Assembly: GCA_002254565.1 (NCBI GenBank)
Contig: NJEG01000007.1
Location: forward strand, 1 to 43,196
DNA: 43,196 nucleotides
Direction: 5' to 3'
Source: Candidatus Altarchaeales archaeon ex4484_2
GTDB taxonomy: Archaea; Altiarchaeota; Altiarchaeia; IMC4; QMZM01
A program made the position numbers and the translations under genes. The notes under the pieces were generated by a model. The model was not told where the DNA came from and did no database searches. It worked only from the letters and a program-made list of their open reading frames with translations. Position 1 is the first letter of the stretch. Each line of letters begins with the position of its first letter. Of the stretch, positions 41,874-43,196 are shown piece by piece.

Positions 41874-42323
41874 ATGAGCGAGGAAATCAAAAAAATAGTT
41901 TGTGCAACAATTGGGTCAGAGAGCTGTAAGAGGGCGGAGGATAAGGCGATAGCTTTGGCTCAGGAGTGGGATGCGGAGCTTGTTTTTTTGTATGTTGTGG
42001 ATTCCAGCTTCCTCGGCAGCGTATCCAGAGAGATACACGGGGCTAGGACGTTAAGTAAGGGCCTGCACAACATCGGCGAAATTATCCTAGGGAATGTGAA
42101 AAAGAAGGCGGAGGATAAAAACATACAGGCAGAGACCAGAATAGTGGAGGGCACGGCGCATGAGGAAATAGAGAAGGCAGTTACTGAATACAGTGCCGAC
42201 TTGCTGGTTATCGGCAGCGAGAAGAGGGGGTGGATTAATGAATACCTTATCAAGGGGGGGGTCTATGATTTCGTTGAGGATATGCGCGAGAAAACAGGTG
42301 CTGAGGTAATGGTTGTAGATTAG
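41874..42323 (+). CDS. Universal stress protein (UspA family)
   Basis: 149 aa, typical UspA length and alternating strand-helix pattern (KKIVCATIGSES, AELVFLYVVDSS, ADLLVIGSEKRGW, AEVMVVD). The ATP-binding GxxGx9GS(T/N) signature of the ATP-binding subgroup is not clear (GSEKRGWINEYLIKGGVYDF), so it may belong to the non-ATP-binding type. It starts 18 bp after the transporter gene and is probably co-transcribed with it, as often seen for IT transporters paired with UspA. Confidence 0.85.
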   Translation: MSEEIKKIVCATIGSESCKRAEDKAIALAQEWDAELVFLYVVDSSFLGSVSREIHGARTLSKGLHNIGEIILGNVKKKAEDKNIQAETRIVEGTAHEEIEKAVTEYSADLLVIGSEKRGWINEYLIKGGVYDFVEDMREKTGAEVMVVD

Positions 42324-42360
42324 AGGCTGCAGGCGTTTCCGTCCTCGGCGGATGCTTCTA

Positions 42361-42398
42361 AGGTGTTTTCGGGTTTCTTCCAAGAAAGCACCACACCT
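42361..42398. repeat. Hairpin after the UspA gene
   Basis: AGGTGT...ACACCT (42361-42366 with 42393-42398) encloses an inner stem TTTCTT-CC-AAGAAA (42374-42387). It follows the usp stop by about 40 bp. It could end or protect the transcript, but it has no following T run. Confidence 0.4.
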
Positions 42399-42477
42399 AA
42401 CACTTGGAGACAAAACCATCCACCCCGCAATAGTTATATAGTCCTTTGTTCTCTATTGTTTATTGAGGTGTTTGTTT

Positions 42478-43074
42478 ATGGAATTTAACATACAAATCGA
42501 GGGAAGACATGCCTATATGATCTTGTTCGTTCTCGTTTTGGGGTTTGCTTCAGTCTTGGTTTTCTCCCAAGGAGGTCCAATACAAGGCCATCCTGCAGAA
42601 GAAATAACCCCTGGCACCTTCAGTGGAGGAGGAGAGTACATATTCCCCGCAGGAAGCAAAGTCGGCATCGGAGGGACAAGTCCACAAGCAGATCTTGATA
42701 TGGGAGCTGGCGGCATCAGGTTAGGCGATGTTACAAAGTATGCCTGGCCGGGCGCTGACCCTGTTGTGACCCGGCGGGGAAGCACGGGATCTGCTAATCC
42801 TAAAGGAACTTGTGATCCTCAATTCGGACAATTTAATGCTGAAGTCAGCTGTAATGACGATGAGATATTACTTCAGTGCGGAAGTTCCGCTAGCGGAGGG
42901 AGACAATGGGCTGATGTGGACCATTTTGATGTAGGAACTTTTCCAAGCACATCAGGAAGATTATACAGAAAAGACAACACTTGCCGTATATGTCTTACAG
43001 GAAGCACAGCTGGATGGTATGAGGATAACAAAGTAACAGTTTATGCTTTTTGCATGAACAGTAATTCCGAATAA
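42478..43074 (+). CDS. Membrane-anchored surface protein with tail-fibre-like motif
   Basis: 198 aa. Short basic N-terminus, one membrane helix (YMILFVLVLGFASVLVF), then an ectodomain. The segment KVGIGGTSPQADLDMGAGGIRLGD closely matches the VGIGTTSPQAKLDVxGxI motif found in tail fibres and in surface proteins linked to peptidase S74. The C-terminal part has six Cys (CDPQFGQF, CNDDEILLQC, CRICLTG, YAFCMN), and its disulfides probably stabilise a small beta domain. ATG 42478 has a perfect GAGGTG site 7 nt before it; the track's TTG 42463 is inside that site. A TATA candidate (GTTATATAG) lies at about 42433. It may form fibres or pseudopilins on the cell surface; no function can be assigned. 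Confidence 0.6.
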   Translation: MEFNIQIEGRHAYMILFVLVLGFASVLVFSQGGPIQGHPAEEITPGTFSGGGEYIFPAGSKVGIGGTSPQADLDMGAGGIRLGDVTKYAWPGADPVVTRRGSTGSANPKGTCDPQFGQFNAEVSCNDDEILLQCGSSASGGRQWADVDHFDVGTFPSTSGRLYRKDNTCRICLTGSTAGWYEDNKVTVYAFCMNSNSE

Positions 43075-43096
43075 CACTCTCTGAACTGGGAGGAAC

Positions 43097-43112
43097 ATCA
43101 TCTTTTGATGAT
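43097..43112 (+). terminator. Possible terminator after the surface-protein gene
   Basis: ATCATC-TTTT-GATGAT is followed by TTT and, 10 bp later, TTTTT. The stem is weak, so this is tentative. Confidence 0.3.
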
Positions 43113-43196
43113 TTTCGATTTGGTTTTTGTGCTGGATTTTACAGCACAATCTCTACTTTATTATCTTAACTTCGCCACTTGACCTAGTTCTCACTG

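Noticed and set aside
1-43196. CRISPR array, IS transposase or integrase
   Set aside because: I found no regularly spaced repeats and no ORF with transposase or integrase motifs anywhere in the window.

Overview
The window is a piece of an archaeal chromosome. The evidence is ribosomal protein L21e next to RNA polymerase subunit F (Rpb4) and a DUF655 protein, an RFC small subunit, archaeal-type IleRS and AspRS, CDP-archaeol synthase (CarS) and A/V-type ATPase subunits I, K and C. Many genes have TATA boxes close to their starts. The ferredoxin with two [4Fe-4S] clusters suggests an anaerobe. The many Cys-rich, PKD-bearing, membrane-anchored surface proteins look like those of uncultivated Altiarchaeota/DPANN-type archaea; this placement is inference and no rRNA is present to settle it.

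Left third (about 350-19600) is the accessory region and the most interesting part. Two blocks diverge from a 550-bp, inverted-repeat-rich intergenic region (14249-14798). The minus-strand block is one tightly packed operon of nine genes: a 1557-aa Cys-rich surface protein, five paralogous polytopic membrane proteins that resemble VirB6/TrbL, a membrane protein with a PH-like domain, an M15-like metallopeptidase with PKD domains, and a PIG-L-type deacetylase with a Cys-rich ectodomain. The plus-strand block begins with a fusion that I read as CHAP amidase - PKD - VirB2/TrbC-like pilin - PKD - lytic transglycosylase (SLT). It continues with a decayed Cys-rich tail, a transglutaminase-like secreted protein broken by a frameshift, and a Cys-rich anchored surface protein. 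VirB1-, VirB2- and VirB6-like parts occur together with three peptidoglycan-hydrolase-type domains. This suggests an archaeal type IV secretion or conjugation-like machine, possibly aimed at bacterial walls. No VirB4/VirD4 ATPase lies in the window.

At 19600-20980 an AAA-family ATPase (AAA_14/DUF4143 type) with different base usage is bracketed by two imperfect copies of the 3' end of the preceding gene, which looks like an insertion scar.

Middle (20980-31700): a DUF4405-like membrane protein and rfcS on minus; ileS and thyX on plus; then, on minus, an apparent operon of an ECF S-component, fused EcfA-EcfA', EcfT and two half-MetE genes. A divergent winged-helix regulator lies beside it with a perfect 16-bp palindrome at the shared promoter, so the transporter probably serves methionine or one-carbon metabolism.

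Right (31700-43196) is mostly housekeeping: rpl21e, rpoF, DUF655, ferredoxin, a KH RNA-binding protein, aspS, an RCK potassium channel, carS and an AtpZ-like protein. These are followed by a convergent partial V-ATPase set (I-K-C), an NhaD/ArsB-like transporter with an extracytoplasmic N-terminal domain, a UspA protein and a surface protein with a tail-fibre-like motif.

Several genes in the surface cluster carry single-base frameshifts in homopolymers or in-frame stops. Either the cluster is decaying or the assembly has small indel errors there. I see no tRNA, rRNA, CRISPR array or insertion-sequence transposase.
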